Shown: positions 1-8,226 of the stretch, one piece after another | Layout of the letters: the number at the start of each line of letters is the position of its first letter | How positions within the stretch are numbered: the first letter of the stretch is position 1 | Position numbers and translations under genes: made by a program | Origin: Chitinophaga filiformis | Lineage (GTDB): Bacteria > Bacteroidota > Bacteroidia > Chitinophagales > Chitinophagaceae | Length of the DNA: 64,000 nucleotides | Assembly (NCBI RefSeq): GCF_900102545.1 | Contig: NZ_FNBN01000015.1 | Coordinates: 1 to 64,000 of the forward strand | Direction of reading: 5' to 3' | Notes under the pieces: generated by a model | The model's input: the letters and a program-made list of their open reading frames with translations, nothing else | The model's database searches: none | What the model was told of the DNA's origin: nothing

Positions 1-57
1 TTCACCCCGTGCTACAAACACTAAGCCCCCTGACGGGGTCTATTGAAGCGAATGATC
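1..57 (-). repeat. Block B intergenic repeat, copy 1 (cut by window edge)
   Basis: Read on the minus strand, this holds the first hairpin (GACCCC...GGGG), the core GTGTTTGTAGC and the start of the second hairpin (CGGGGTGA), in the same order as copies at 43501-43636, 51795-51859 and 60734-60873. The copy runs off the left edge. It is an intergenic paired-hairpin repeat with no coding potential. Confidence 0.75.
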
Positions 58-73
58 AGGTATTGGGAGTACG

Positions 74-122
74 CTTTTGCCATGCCTTTATTATGCTTTA
101 TCCATGCCTTTACCATGCCTTT
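74..122 (-). repeat. Block A short tandem repeat (about 11 bp, unit like TAAAGGCATGG)
   Basis: Read on the minus strand, this is about four imperfect copies of TAAAGGCATGG. The same array sits directly before another block B copy at 51718-51785, in the same relative order. The A+B pair is therefore a composite repeat present twice in the window. Confidence 0.65.
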
Positions 123-199
123 GGGGTGGACCTGTAACAATTCCCGATCATAGTGCCAATAGGGTACGACTATACTCCGACTATCCTACGATCCTTAAT

Positions 200-289
200 C
201 TATAGGCTCTGTAGTCCTACATTAGGCCTACCATTCTATAGCCATCGCTATAGAACAGTGCCTGTAATGCTATAGTAAAGAGCCTATAG
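200..289. repeat. Nested inverted repeats rich in CTATAG
   Basis: CTATAGGCTCT at 200-210 pairs perfectly with AGAGCCTATAG at 279-289. Inside it, TTCTATAGC (234-242) pairs with GCTATAGAA (247-255) across a 4-base loop. CTATAG occurs five times in about 90 bases. The stretch could fold as a branched RNA or be a protein-binding element; no known family is recognised. Confidence 0.5.
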
Positions 290-421
290 GTTATAGGTCG
301 CGCCGAATCCCCACCGGATGCATACCCTTCCCAGGGGAACCCCAATAGGTATGACAATATGGGGGCATTCAAGAATCTGGACAAATTGTCCGGTCCTGAA
401 GCTTACAGAAAGCTCAGCTAT

Positions 422-454
422 AAAAAAAGACCCGTGCTACGTGCACAGGTCTTT
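422..454 (-). terminator. Rho-independent terminator of marR-rph
   Basis: On the minus strand AAAGACC and GTGC pair with GCAC and GGTCTTT around a short loop, followed by seven T residues (422-428). It lies 45 bases after the rph stop codon and fits an end-of-operon terminator. Confidence 0.8.
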
Positions 455-498
455 CCAGATTCAAAATGGACGGAAGGCTATCTGTTAGCATTTTATAA

Positions 499-3126
499 TC
501 ACTGTTCGCCGGATAATATCTCTACATATCCATCTGTTCCATTTACCCGGATCCGTTGTCCGTCTTTAATCAGCCTGGTGACATTATCCACGCCGACAAC
601 TGCCGGTAAACCATATTCGCGTGCGATAACTGCTCCGTGGGTCATCAATCCGCCTACTTCAGTAACCAGCCCTTTTATGGATACAAACAAAGGCGTCCAG
701 CTGGGGTCAGTAAAGGAGGTAACTAATATATCACCCTCTTCCAGATCTGCCTCTTCCATGTTCAGAATAACACGAGCCCGTCCTTCTATCACTCCGGCAG
801 AAACCGCCAGACCTGCAATAGCGCCGGCCGGCAAGTTTTCCAGTTTATACTTACCGGCAACGATCTCACCATCAGATGTGATAACACGCGGTGGCGTCAG
901 TTTCTTGTATGATTCGTATTCCTCCTTTCGTTTGTTGATAAGCTGGTAGTCCACTTTATTGCTGCGTACCACTTCATGTAATTCTTCAAAAGTGAGGTAG
1001 TAAATATCTTCTTTTTCATGAATGAGGCCGGCTTGTACCAGTTTTGCGGCTTCTTTCAGTAAAGCCTGTTTATAAATGAAGTAGCGGTTAATCAGGCGGT
1101 ACTTTGGATATTCCCGATAACCGGCGAAGGTCCGGATCAGGTCTATCTTTGCTTTTGTTGCTGCGGCCTTTTGTTCACCGTCGGGCAGTTGCCTGAGGCG
1201 ATCTAATATCTCCTGTTCTTTTTTCAGGGACTCCTGTTGCCCCTGTTCAAATTTCCGGGTACTGGCGCCGGGCTCGAAGTTTTTGATATTACTGAGGATC
1301 ATGGGGACAAGTGTAGCCGGTCTTTCACTCCAGCGGGTTTTCGTAATATCGATTTCGCCGACACATCGCATGCCGTATTTGTCGAGATAAGCAGTAATAG
1401 CATCCCGGCTTTCCTGTCCGCCTTTAAATTGCAGCAGTTCGTCCAGGAAATTATCGTCTTTTACCTGTTGTAAATACTCAATTACTTCCGGATAAGGACG
1501 AATGGCATCCGCTACATCCAGGAGGGCGAGTCCCATCTCCGAAGTGATATTGTTTGGCACAGATTGAGAGAAGGTGTCAGCTATGCCTTTCTCACCTAAC
1601 CACTCATTCATTTTTTCATTGATCCATGATGAAGCGTTGAAAGCCGTCATAATCGCTCCCATATGCCGTTGGTCAAACAAGTTCTTTTTTGATTGCTGAA
1701 GATGTTCCAGGATAAAATCAAACAAATCGGATCCTGATTTCGACAGGATGTTTTGTTTCAGCTCTTCTATTGAGTGCTGACTGGTTTTAATCAGATCAGC
1801 AACAATGGCCGGATCGTTGTCGAGTTGTGCATTGAAGTCAATAGAATGCCGGCTTTTATCATCTTTACCAGGACCCGCTGCTGTTTGATCCTCAGGCAAC
1901 AATTTTATAAAATCTTGTCGCTCTGTTATGTTGATGAGTGCATCTTTTATAAGCGGATCGGATTTTCCCAGGGTCGTTTCTAATATCACTTTTCTGCTGA
2001 CAGGTGAAGCCAGCATAGATGTGATATCAACAAATAATCTTCCACCGGCCTGACGCATGGTAGCAGACGTTGTTAACAGGAAGAAAGATAATCCCAATGG
2101 CTTCATGGCATCTGTCATCATCTGGTTATGACCGACAGATACATAGACGTGATTTTCCTGGTCATCTGCCTGAGGAACGGGGTATAAGGTAGTGATGGGC
2201 CGGCTCTGGACAATATAAAATACACCATCAGCGAAACACCATTCGATGTCCTGGGGCTTGCCAAAATGCGCCTCAATCTTTCTCCCAAGGCCTTGCAGCG
2301 CTATAATATCTTCATCGGAAAGCGATTGGGCATTTTGCTGATCTGCTTCGATCTCCTCTTCTTTTGTACCGCCTTCGGCTGTAGCCAAAACAGCAAGTTT
2401 CTTTGCAGAGATTTTCTTATCGATGATCTTGTCCTCACGCACTTTATAATTATCGGCATTTACAAGTCCTGCAACTAACGCTTCACCAAGTCCGAAGCTG
2501 GCATCAATGGATACTACCTTTCTGTTTGATGTAACCGGGTCTGCTGTAAACATAATGCCTGCTACTTCCGGGAAGATCATTTTCTGGATGACAACAGATA
2601 ACCAGACCTTTCTATGGTCAAATTCATGCTGCAGGCGGTAGATGACAGCTCTGTCTGTATATAATGAAGCCCAGCATTTGCTGATATGTTTCAGAATAGC
2701 CCGGGCACCGATGATATTCAGGTAGGTGTCCTGCTGTCCGGCAAAGGAGGCGGTTGGAAGATCCTCTGCTGTAGCGCTGGAACGCACGGCGTATGCATTG
2801 TGGGGACCCAGTTGTTCGACATGTCGGATAATCTCATTAGCAATATTTTCCGGCATCTGAATTCCTTCAATCACCTGCCGGATTTTCGCACAGGTTTCAC
2901 TGATGCCTTTTCTATTGTCAGCTTTCAGCTTGGCTAACTGATCCAGCAGTGCGTTGAATTCGTCGTTGCTTCCGACAATTTCTTTATATGCTTCAGTGGT
3001 AATGCAAAAGCCTCCGGGTACCTGTATACCCTCAATTTTGGATAGTTCTCCCAGGTTGGCGCCTTTGCCCCCGACCAGCGCAAGCTTTGTACTATCGATT
3101 TCCTGAAAATCAAGTATATAGGTCAT
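499..3126 (-). CDS. rph: Rifampicin phosphotransferase (RPH)
   Basis: This 875-residue protein matches rifamycin-inactivating phosphotransferase throughout. That enzyme uses ATP to phosphorylate the ansa-chain hydroxyl of rifampicin, producing AMP and phosphate, in the cytoplasm. The start MTYILDFQEIDSTKL and the motif VRSSATAEDLPTASFAGQ mark the ATP-binding domain (about 1-315). DIEWCFADGVFYIVQSRPI closes that domain. The middle (about 325-755) is the antibiotic-binding domain. The C-terminal swivelling domain carries the catalytic His830 in TEVGGLMTHGAVIA. Length matches the Listeria enzyme (about 867 residues). PEP synthase and PPDK share the end domains but not this middle region. The gene follows marR by 17 bases on the same strand, so the two form an operon. 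No rifamycin-associated element of the actinomycete type was seen upstream. Confidence 0.93.
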   Translation of the reverse strand: MTYILDFQEIDSTKLALVGGKGANLGELSKIEGIQVPGGFCITTEAYKEIVGSNDEFNALLDQLAKLKADNRKGISETCAKIRQVIEGIQMPENIANEIIRHVEQLGPHNAYAVRSSATAEDLPTASFAGQQDTYLNIIGARAILKHISKCWASLYTDRAVIYRLQHEFDHRKVWLSVVIQKMIFPEVAGIMFTADPVTSNRKVVSIDASFGLGEALVAGLVNADNYKVREDKIIDKKISAKKLAVLATAEGGTKEEEIEADQQNAQSLSDEDIIALQGLGRKIEAHFGKPQDIEWCFADGVFYIVQSRPITTLYPVPQADDQENHVYVSVGHNQMMTDAMKPLGLSFFLLTTSATMRQAGGRLFVDITSMLASPVSRKVILETTLGKSDPLIKDALINITERQDFIKLLPEDQTAAGPGKDDKSRHSIDFNAQLDNDPAIVADLIKTSQHSIEELKQNILSKSGSDLFDFILEHLQQSKKNLFDQRHMGAIMTAFNASSWINEKMNEWLGEKGIADTFSQSVPNNITSEMGLALLDVADAIRPYPEVIEYLQQVKDDNFLDELLQFKGGQESRDAITAYLDKYGMRCVGEIDITKTRWSERPATLVPMILSNIKNFEPGASTRKFEQGQQESLKKEQEILDRLRQLPDGEQKAAATKAKIDLIRTFAGYREYPKYRLINRYFIYKQALLKEAAKLVQAGLIHEKEDIYYLTFEELHEVVRSNKVDYQLINKRKEEYESYKKLTPPRVITSDGEIVAGKYKLENLPAGAIAGLAVSAGVIEGRARVILNMEEADLEEGDILVTSFTDPSWTPLFVSIKGLVTEVGGLMTHGAVIAREYGLPAVVGVDNVTRLIKDGQRIRVNGTDGYVEILSGEQ

Positions 3127-3143
3127 TTGCTTTCTTTTTATGG

Positions 3144-3599
3144 TTATTTGTTGTTGAGCTTATTGGTAGTCTCATTCATTATCTCAATCGCTTTTGAAAA
3201 GTAGGCTTCGATAACTTTGAGTTCCTTGCTGGAAAATGAGGCAATCAGTTGTTCTGACTGTGCCCGGAATTCTTTATAAAGCGGTTCCAGGAGCGCCATT
3301 ATATTTTTAGTGTTGGGTTCAATGAGCACTTTCCGTCTGTCGTCTTCCGCAAACCGTCTTTTCACCAGCTTTTTCTTTTCAAATCTGTCTATCAGACCTG
3401 TGACTGCACCTGTGGTCAGACCTGTTAAACCGGAAAGCTCACCTGCTGTCATTTGCCCTTTCTGTATCAGAAACCCCAGGTATTTATGGTCAGTACCGGA
3501 AAGTCCGGCCTCCCGGCCAATGGTTTCATGCATCTGAATAGAAGTATATGCATATACCTGGCTTAGTCTCCTTATTCGGGTGATTTCGTCTGTATCCAT
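3144..3599 (-). CDS. MarR family transcriptional regulator of rph
   Basis: This 151-residue protein has the MarR winged-helix fold. GQMTAGELSGLTGLTTGAVTGLIDR is the HTH region, and KKLVKRRFAEDDRRKVLIEP is the wing with the usual DxR. Flanking helices would form the dimer. Family members usually repress their own operon and release DNA on binding a small aromatic ligand. It sits directly before rph, and a perfect 8-bp inverted repeat lies 22 bases upstream of its start, overlapping the likely -7 element. The simplest reading is an autorepressor of marR-rph; the ligand is unknown and need not be rifampicin. Confidence 0.9.
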   Translation of the reverse strand: MDTDEITRIRRLSQVYAYTSIQMHETIGREAGLSGTDHKYLGFLIQKGQMTAGELSGLTGLTTGAVTGLIDRFEKKKLVKRRFAEDDRRKVLIEPNTKNIMALLEPLYKEFRAQSEQLIASFSSKELKVIEAYFSKAIEIMNETTNKLNNK

Positions 3600-3620
3600 A
3601 TTTATATCTTATTGGGTAAA

Positions 3621-3639
3621 TATCTTAGTTGCTAAGATA
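3621..3639. promoter_or_regulatory. MarR-type operator (perfect palindrome)
   Basis: TATCTTAG-TTG-CTAAGATA is a perfect inverted repeat with 8-bp arms and a 3-bp spacer. The TTAG/CTAA core resembles known MarR boxes. It lies between marR and its promoter, so bound repressor would block polymerase. Confidence 0.75.
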
Positions 3640-3663
3640 ATATTGATTTACAGATTGACCAAA
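3632..3663 (-). promoter_or_regulatory. Predicted marR-rph promoter
   Basis: On the minus strand TTTG (3660-3663), a 20-base spacer and TATCTTAG (3632-3639) approximate the Bacteroidota pattern TTTG-N19-21-TAnnTTTG. The -7 box coincides with one arm of the palindrome, which would couple operator binding to promoter occlusion. Confidence 0.55.
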
Positions 3664-3685
3664 CAATTTTAGTAGAAGGGGGAGA

Positions 3686-3805
3686 ATGGATACCTATAAA
3701 GTGAGCTTGATAAGATTCTTGAATTTTTTTTCTTCGGGACTAGTACCAAACCTCCATTTTCCAGATAAGCTGGTAAAACGTCCACTTTGGAAACTGATAA
3801 ACTAA
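3686..3805 (+). CDS. Possible 39-residue leader ORF upstream of fecR
   Basis: An ATG at 3686 follows a purine-rich, Shine-Dalgarno-like stretch (AGAAGGGGGAG) and opens a 39-codon frame whose stop overlaps the fecR start by 19 bases in another frame. The peptide (MDTYKVSLIRFLNFFSSGL...) matches no family I recognise. It may be a translated leader coupling expression of fecR, or chance. It occupies the place where an ECF sigma gene would usually be. Confidence 0.25.
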   Translation: MDTYKVSLIRFLNFFSSGLVPNLHFPDKLVKRPLWKLIN

Positions 3806-4716
3806 AGCGAATCTTCCGGCAATACCTCTTGGGACAAACAGGGGAAAAGGAGGCCGGAGCCATTGATAACTGGTACCAATCATTTGATAGTGAGTTTGTT
3901 ACTCCGCTCAGTCCGGAAGAGGAAGAATCTGTCCGCCTGGAGATCTGGCAGCGTATCTATCCGGAGCTGGGCAAGAAAAAGGTCCATTACCTGAGAAGAA
4001 GCCTTGCCGCCGCTGCAGCAGTGCTCCTGTTACTGGCAGGAGGGCTGACCTATTACCTGGTGAACAAATCCAACCCTGCCTATACTGAAGTGACTACCGC
4101 CGTGGGACAAAGAAAAACTATACAACTGGCAGATGGCTCTCAGCTTACCCTGAACGCAGGTTCTATTGTTCGTATACCTAAAGATATGCGTAAGGAACGC
4201 CGCCTGAATATCGTGGACGGGGAAGTCTTCTTTGATGTGAAAGGGGAACCATCTGTTCCTTTTATCGTGGAAAGTGGCCCGCTGACTACCACCGTACTCG
4301 GTACTTCCTTCAACGTAACCGCCTATAAAGAAGTGAACAGGATGAGCGTCGCTGTAACAGATGGTAAGGTGAGTGTACAGCGAACCGGCAGTACTGCGGC
4401 GGTACTGGTGAAAGATCAGGCCCTGACCTACGATCGCGCGAAAAACAATACTACAATAGACGCTATTGATAAAAGCCTGCTGGGATGGCGGCAGGGCAGC
4501 ATGGTGCTGAACGACGCCTCCTTTGAGGATATGGTGGTTCTGATGCAGAAGAACTTCGGCATTATGCTAACCACCTCCCAGCTGCGGGTACGGCAGACGA
4601 GGTACACCACTGAATTATCTACCGACATGGACCCTGTGAAAGCAGCAGAAGTACTGGCAGCTATCCACAACCTGAAGATTGAAGTGACCGGCCACGTGGT
4701 CACACTCTATGAATAA
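3787..4716 (+). CDS. FecR family anti-sigma factor (orphan)
   Basis: This 309-residue inner-membrane regulator has a cytoplasmic N-terminal sigma-binding domain (about 1-75). A single transmembrane helix follows (AAAAVLLLLAGGLTYYLV, about 79-97), then a periplasmic FecR domain (TAVGQRKTIQLADGSQLTLN onward) and a C-terminal STN-like domain. FecR proteins relay occupancy of a TonB receptor to an ECF sigma factor. The start is TTG at 3787: a stop at 3766 rules out a longer form, and the conserved N-terminal domain begins immediately. The partner sigma gene that normally precedes fecR is missing, so the sigma must act from elsewhere. SusC, SusD and GH76 genes follow. Confidence 0.85.
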   Translation: METDKLKRIFRQYLLGQTGEKEAGAIDNWYQSFDSEFVTPLSPEEEESVRLEIWQRIYPELGKKKVHYLRRSLAAAAAVLLLLAGGLTYYLVNKSNPAYTEVTTAVGQRKTIQLADGSQLTLNAGSIVRIPKDMRKERRLNIVDGEVFFDVKGEPSVPFIVESGPLTTTVLGTSFNVTAYKEVNRMSVAVTDGKVSVQRTGSTAAVLVKDQALTYDRAKNNTTIDAIDKSLLGWRQGSMVLNDASFEDMVVLMQKNFGIMLTTSQLRVRQTRYTTELSTDMDPVKAAEVLAAIHNLKIEVTGHVVTLYE

Positions 4717-4834
4717 AACCAACAGACTAACACAAACACAACCAACGGACTAACACAAAGACAAGAAAACACTGTAAGCAATTAATGTTACGTGAGTTCT
4801 GCTTAACGTCAACATCTTAACGCCTAAACTACGT

Positions 4835-7800
4835 ATGAAAAAAATTATCACAAGCTTCAGAAGACGGCTAGTGTCTGCCGTCCTTCTCCTGATGGGAGCT
4901 TCCCTTTTCCTGCCGGTATATGCGGGTAAGGGACAGATCCTGAAAGAAACCAATGTCACGATCCGCCTGAAAAGCGGGTCATTGGAGTCAGCCATTCAGG
5001 AGCTGCACTCATCCACGAAAGTTACTTTTGCCTATGACAAACAACTGTTACGCTCTTTTCCGATCCGGGACTGCTCTTTCTCCAACGAGCGACTGGATGT
5101 AGTGCTGGAACAGTTACTCCGCAACAAGCAGCTGGAGTTTTCAGAGGTCAATAACATTGTTGTGATCAGCAAGGCAACTGCCGGCAATACGCCTCCTGCC
5201 ACTACAAAAGCAGGTAGGGAAGATATAGTGGTATCTGGTATCGTGACCGATGAAACAGGTACCCCTATGCCCGGTGTGAGCGTAGCTGTACGCGGCGCCA
5301 GCACCATGACCTCTACCGGTAATGACGGTAAGTTCAAACTGATTGTACAGTCGGCGGATGCCATGCTGGCATTCAGCTTCATCGGTTATGAAACAGTTGT
5401 CGTAACAGTAGGCAACCAGACCAGTCTGAATATACACATGAAAGTTGCCAGCAAATCACTCGGCGAAGTAGCGGTAGTGGGTTTTGGTACACAGCGTAAA
5501 GTGAGCCTGGTAGGCGCACAGTCTACGGTGAAAGTAACAGAATTCAAACAGCCTGCGGCAGATATTACGACGATGCTGGCAGGTCGTATTGCCGGCGTGG
5601 TAGGCGTACAACGTTCCGGTGAACCAGGTAAAGGAAGCGCTGATATCTGGATCCGTGGTATCTCTACTTTTGGTGATGGTAACAGTTCCGGCCCATTGAT
5701 CCTGGTGGATGGCGTGGAACGTTCTATTAATAACATTTCACCGGAAGATATTGAGTCTTTCACGGTGCTGAAAGATGCTGCCGGTACTGCCGTATATGGT
5801 GTACGTGGCGCCAACGGTGTAGTACTGGTGAAAACGAAGACAGGTAAAGTGGGCAAGCCGCAGATCTACCTGGACTATAACGAGGGCGTGAACACGTTTG
5901 TACGTCGCCCGAAATTGCTGGATGGTATCTCTTATATGAACCTGGCCAATGAGGCATTGACCACCCGCAACCAGAATCCAAAATATTCGCAGGAATATAT
6001 AGAGAATACGAAAAACGGTACCGATCCTTTGCTGTATCCTAACGTAGACTGGATGGATGCTGTATTCAATAAATACGGTCATACCCGCAGCACCAACCTG
6101 AATGCCAGTGGTGGTGTGGAGAATGCACAGTATTATGTATCCCTGGGTTACTTCAGCGAGTCTGGTTTCCTGAAAACAGATGATCTGGCGAAGTATAATT
6201 CATCCATGAAATACAACCGGTATAATTTCACCAGTAACCTCAATCTTCGTGTAACTAAAAGCACCAAACTGGATGTAGGTTTACAGGGCTATTTCTCCAA
6301 CGGTAATTATCCCGGCATTAGTTCGGGCGATATCTTCCAGAGTGCGATGGACGCTGCGCCTGTGGCGTATCCTATTATGTATCCCGGAGGTCTCGTGCCC
6401 GGACAGTCATCCAACGGTGGTTTCCGTAACCCATATGCTGACCTGACCCGCAGAGGTTACCGCAATGAGTTCCGTAATCAGTTGTTTTCTAACCTGCGGG
6501 CTACTCAGGAACTGGATGCATTGACCAAAGGACTGACTGCGAGCGTAATGTTTGCGTTTGATACATACAACCAGAACTATATTACCCGCTCCAAGAGAGA
6601 AGATACTTATTATCCTGATCAGAGCATGCCTTATAAACCAGATGGTACGCTGAACCTCGTGAAAACATTCACCGGAAATGCTTATCTCGGATTTGATAAT
6701 AATTCGAACGACAGGCAGACCAGCCGTAAATTTTATACGGAGGCCTCTCTGAACTATGACAGAAGCTTTGGTAAGCATCGCTTTGGCGGACTGGCCTTGT
6801 TCTATTCCAGCGATAAAACGAATGCACTGGCAGGAGATTTTATCAGTTCTATCCCGGAGAGATCTTTAGGTTTCGCAGGTAGGGTAGCTTATTCTTATTC
6901 AGATAAATATTTCCTGGAAGTGAACGCTGGTTATAACGGTTCTGAACTGTTTGCACCGGGTAACCGTTTCGGATTCTTCCCTGCAGTGGGTGTGGGTTGG
7001 ATCATCTCTGAAGAGAAATTCTTTGCACCGCTGAAGAACGCTATCACCTTCCTGAAGTTCCGCTATTCCAATGGTAATACCGGTCTGGGAAGTGCGAAAG
7101 AACGTTTCTTATATATCACGAACCTGAGTACTTATGACAATGCTTATAAGTATGGTAAAGCATTTAACAACTTCGGTGGTATCAATATCAACCGTTATGC
7201 AACGAATGTAAAATGGTCTGTATCGAATAAACAGGATCTCGGTATCGAGTTCCGTACTTTGAAAGACCGCCTGTCAGTGATCGTAGACCTGTTCAAGGAG
7301 CATCGTACCGGCATCTTCCTGCAAAGGGCTTCCAACGTAGATTTCATGGGATTGCAGAACCAACAGTTTGCGAACCTGGGTATCGTGGATAATAAAGGTT
7401 TTGACGCTTCATTGGAATACAGTACCCGTATTGGTGCAGTCGACGTGCGACTGAGAGGTAATATCACCTATACGAAAGATGTGGTGAGAGAAGATGACCG
7501 TCCGCCGCAGACTTACCCATGGATGGAGCACAGAGGAAATAATGTATTGGCCCGCTACGGATATATCGCTGAAGGACTGTTTGTCAGCGATGACGAAGTG
7601 AACGAGAGCGCTGTACCGGGAGATAAGTCCAAAGTAAAACCCGGCGATATCAAATATAAAGACCTGAACGGCGATGGTATTATCAACAGTTATGATGTTA
7701 CTAAAATAGGTCGCGGTGACCTGCCTACTACGGTGTATGGATTTGGATTTGACCTGGGGTATAAAGGATTCAATTTTGGCCTGTTGTTCCAGGGGATCTC

Positions 7801-8215
7801 AGATGCAGACAGAATGTTGAAGGGATCAGCGATCATTCCATTTAACGGTGGAGGCGGTCTGACCAATGCATATGCTATTGCAGAAGACAGATGGACAGTA
7901 GATAATCCCGATCCAAATGCATTCTATCCAAGGCTGGCGTATGGAGAAGCAGAGAATAAGAACAATACGCAGGCCAGCTCCTGGTGGATAAAAGACGTGA
8001 GTTTCCTGCGACTGAAATCAGCACAGCTGGCGTATAACCTGCCTACCACCTGGTTGAACAGAACAGGCATCCGCAATGCGTCTGTATACATACAAGGTAT
8101 CAACCTGTTCACCTTCAGTAAGTTCAAGCTGTGGGACCCTGAGCTGAATACAGACAATGGTTCCAGGTATCCTAACATCAGGACCCTCTCTCTTGGCATG
8201 AACCTGAAATTTTAA
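4835..8215 (+). CDS. SusC/RagA TonB-dependent receptor with STN signalling domain (mannan locus)
   Basis: This 1126-residue outer-membrane transporter takes up oligosaccharides with a SusD partner. A signal peptide (about 1-30, ending VYA) is followed by an STN domain (about 40-113) that contacts FecR. A carboxypeptidase-like beta domain (about 128-205) with GIVTDETGTPMPGVSVAV comes next. The plug (about 215-335) includes LILVDGVERSINNISPEDIE and AVYGVRGANGVVLVKTK. The 22-strand barrel ends in a C-terminal phenylalanine. The STN domain and upstream fecR imply trans-envelope induction by substrate. The SusD gene follows after 11 bases. The GH76 gene downstream suggests alpha-mannan oligosaccharides as cargo. 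Confidence 0.93.
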   Translation: MKKIITSFRRRLVSAVLLLMGASLFLPVYAGKGQILKETNVTIRLKSGSLESAIQELHSSTKVTFAYDKQLLRSFPIRDCSFSNERLDVVLEQLLRNKQLEFSEVNNIVVISKATAGNTPPATTKAGREDIVVSGIVTDETGTPMPGVSVAVRGASTMTSTGNDGKFKLIVQSADAMLAFSFIGYETVVVTVGNQTSLNIHMKVASKSLGEVAVVGFGTQRKVSLVGAQSTVKVTEFKQPAADITTMLAGRIAGVVGVQRSGEPGKGSADIWIRGISTFGDGNSSGPLILVDGVERSINNISPEDIESFTVLKDAAGTAVYGVRGANGVVLVKTKTGKVGKPQIYLDYNEGVNTFVRRPKLLDGISYMNLANEALTTRNQNPKYSQEYIENTKNGTDPLLYPNVDWMDAVFNKYGHTRSTNLNASGGVENAQYYVSLGYFSESGFLKTDDLAKYNSSMKYNRYNFTSNLNLRVTKSTKLDVGLQGYFSNGNYPGISSGDIFQSAMDAAPVAYPIMYPGGLVPGQSSNGGFRNPYADLTRRGYRNEFRNQLFSNLRATQELDALTKGLTASVMFAFDTYNQNYITRSKREDTYYPDQSMPYKPDGTLNLVKTFTGNAYLGFDNNSNDRQTSRKFYTEASLNYDRSFGKHRFGGLALFYSSDKTNALAGDFISSIPERSLGFAGRVAYSYSDKYFLEVNAGYNGSELFAPGNRFGFFPAVGVGWIISEEKFFAPLKNAITFLKFRYSNGNTGLGSAKERFLYITNLSTYDNAYKYGKAFNNFGGININRYATNVKWSVSNKQDLGIEFRTLKDRLSVIVDLFKEHRTGIFLQRASNVDFMGLQNQQFANLGIVDNKGFDASLEYSTRIGAVDVRLRGNITYTKDVVREDDRPPQTYPWMEHRGNNVLARYGYIAEGLFVSDDEVNESAVPGDKSKVKPGDIKYKDLNGDGIINSYDVTKIGRGDLPTTVYGFGFDLGYKGFNFGLLFQGISDADRMLKGSAIIPFNGGGGLTNAYAIAEDRWTVDNPDPNAFYPRLAYGEAENKNNTQASSWWIKDVSFLRLKSAQLAYNLPTTWLNRTGIRNASVYIQGINLFTFSKFKLWDPELNTDNGSRYPNIRTLSLGMNLKF

Positions 8216-8226
8216 TCCTACAAGTA

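Larger units (their letters stand above)
1..498. other. Gene-free region with repeats, a structured stretch and the rph terminator
   Basis: No convincing coding sequence is present. From left to right it holds block B (1-57), the block A array (74-122), a palindrome-rich stretch (200-289) and the rph terminator (422-454). A reading frame starting near 359 on the plus strand runs antisense into rph and is a shadow. The rest shows no recognisable signal. Confidence 0.7.

Noticed and set aside
359..949. 196-codon open frame on the plus strand
   Set aside because: Most of it is antisense to rph, whose protein match is unambiguous; the translated sequence resembles no protein.
499..3126. PEP synthase or pyruvate phosphate dikinase
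   Set aside because: The end domains are shared, but the middle region and overall sequence match rifampicin phosphotransferase, and the C-terminal PEP/pyruvate-binding barrel is absent.
3669..3863. 64-codon minus-strand frame overlapping the fecR start
   Set aside because: It is antisense to the conserved FecR N-terminus and has no recognisable features.
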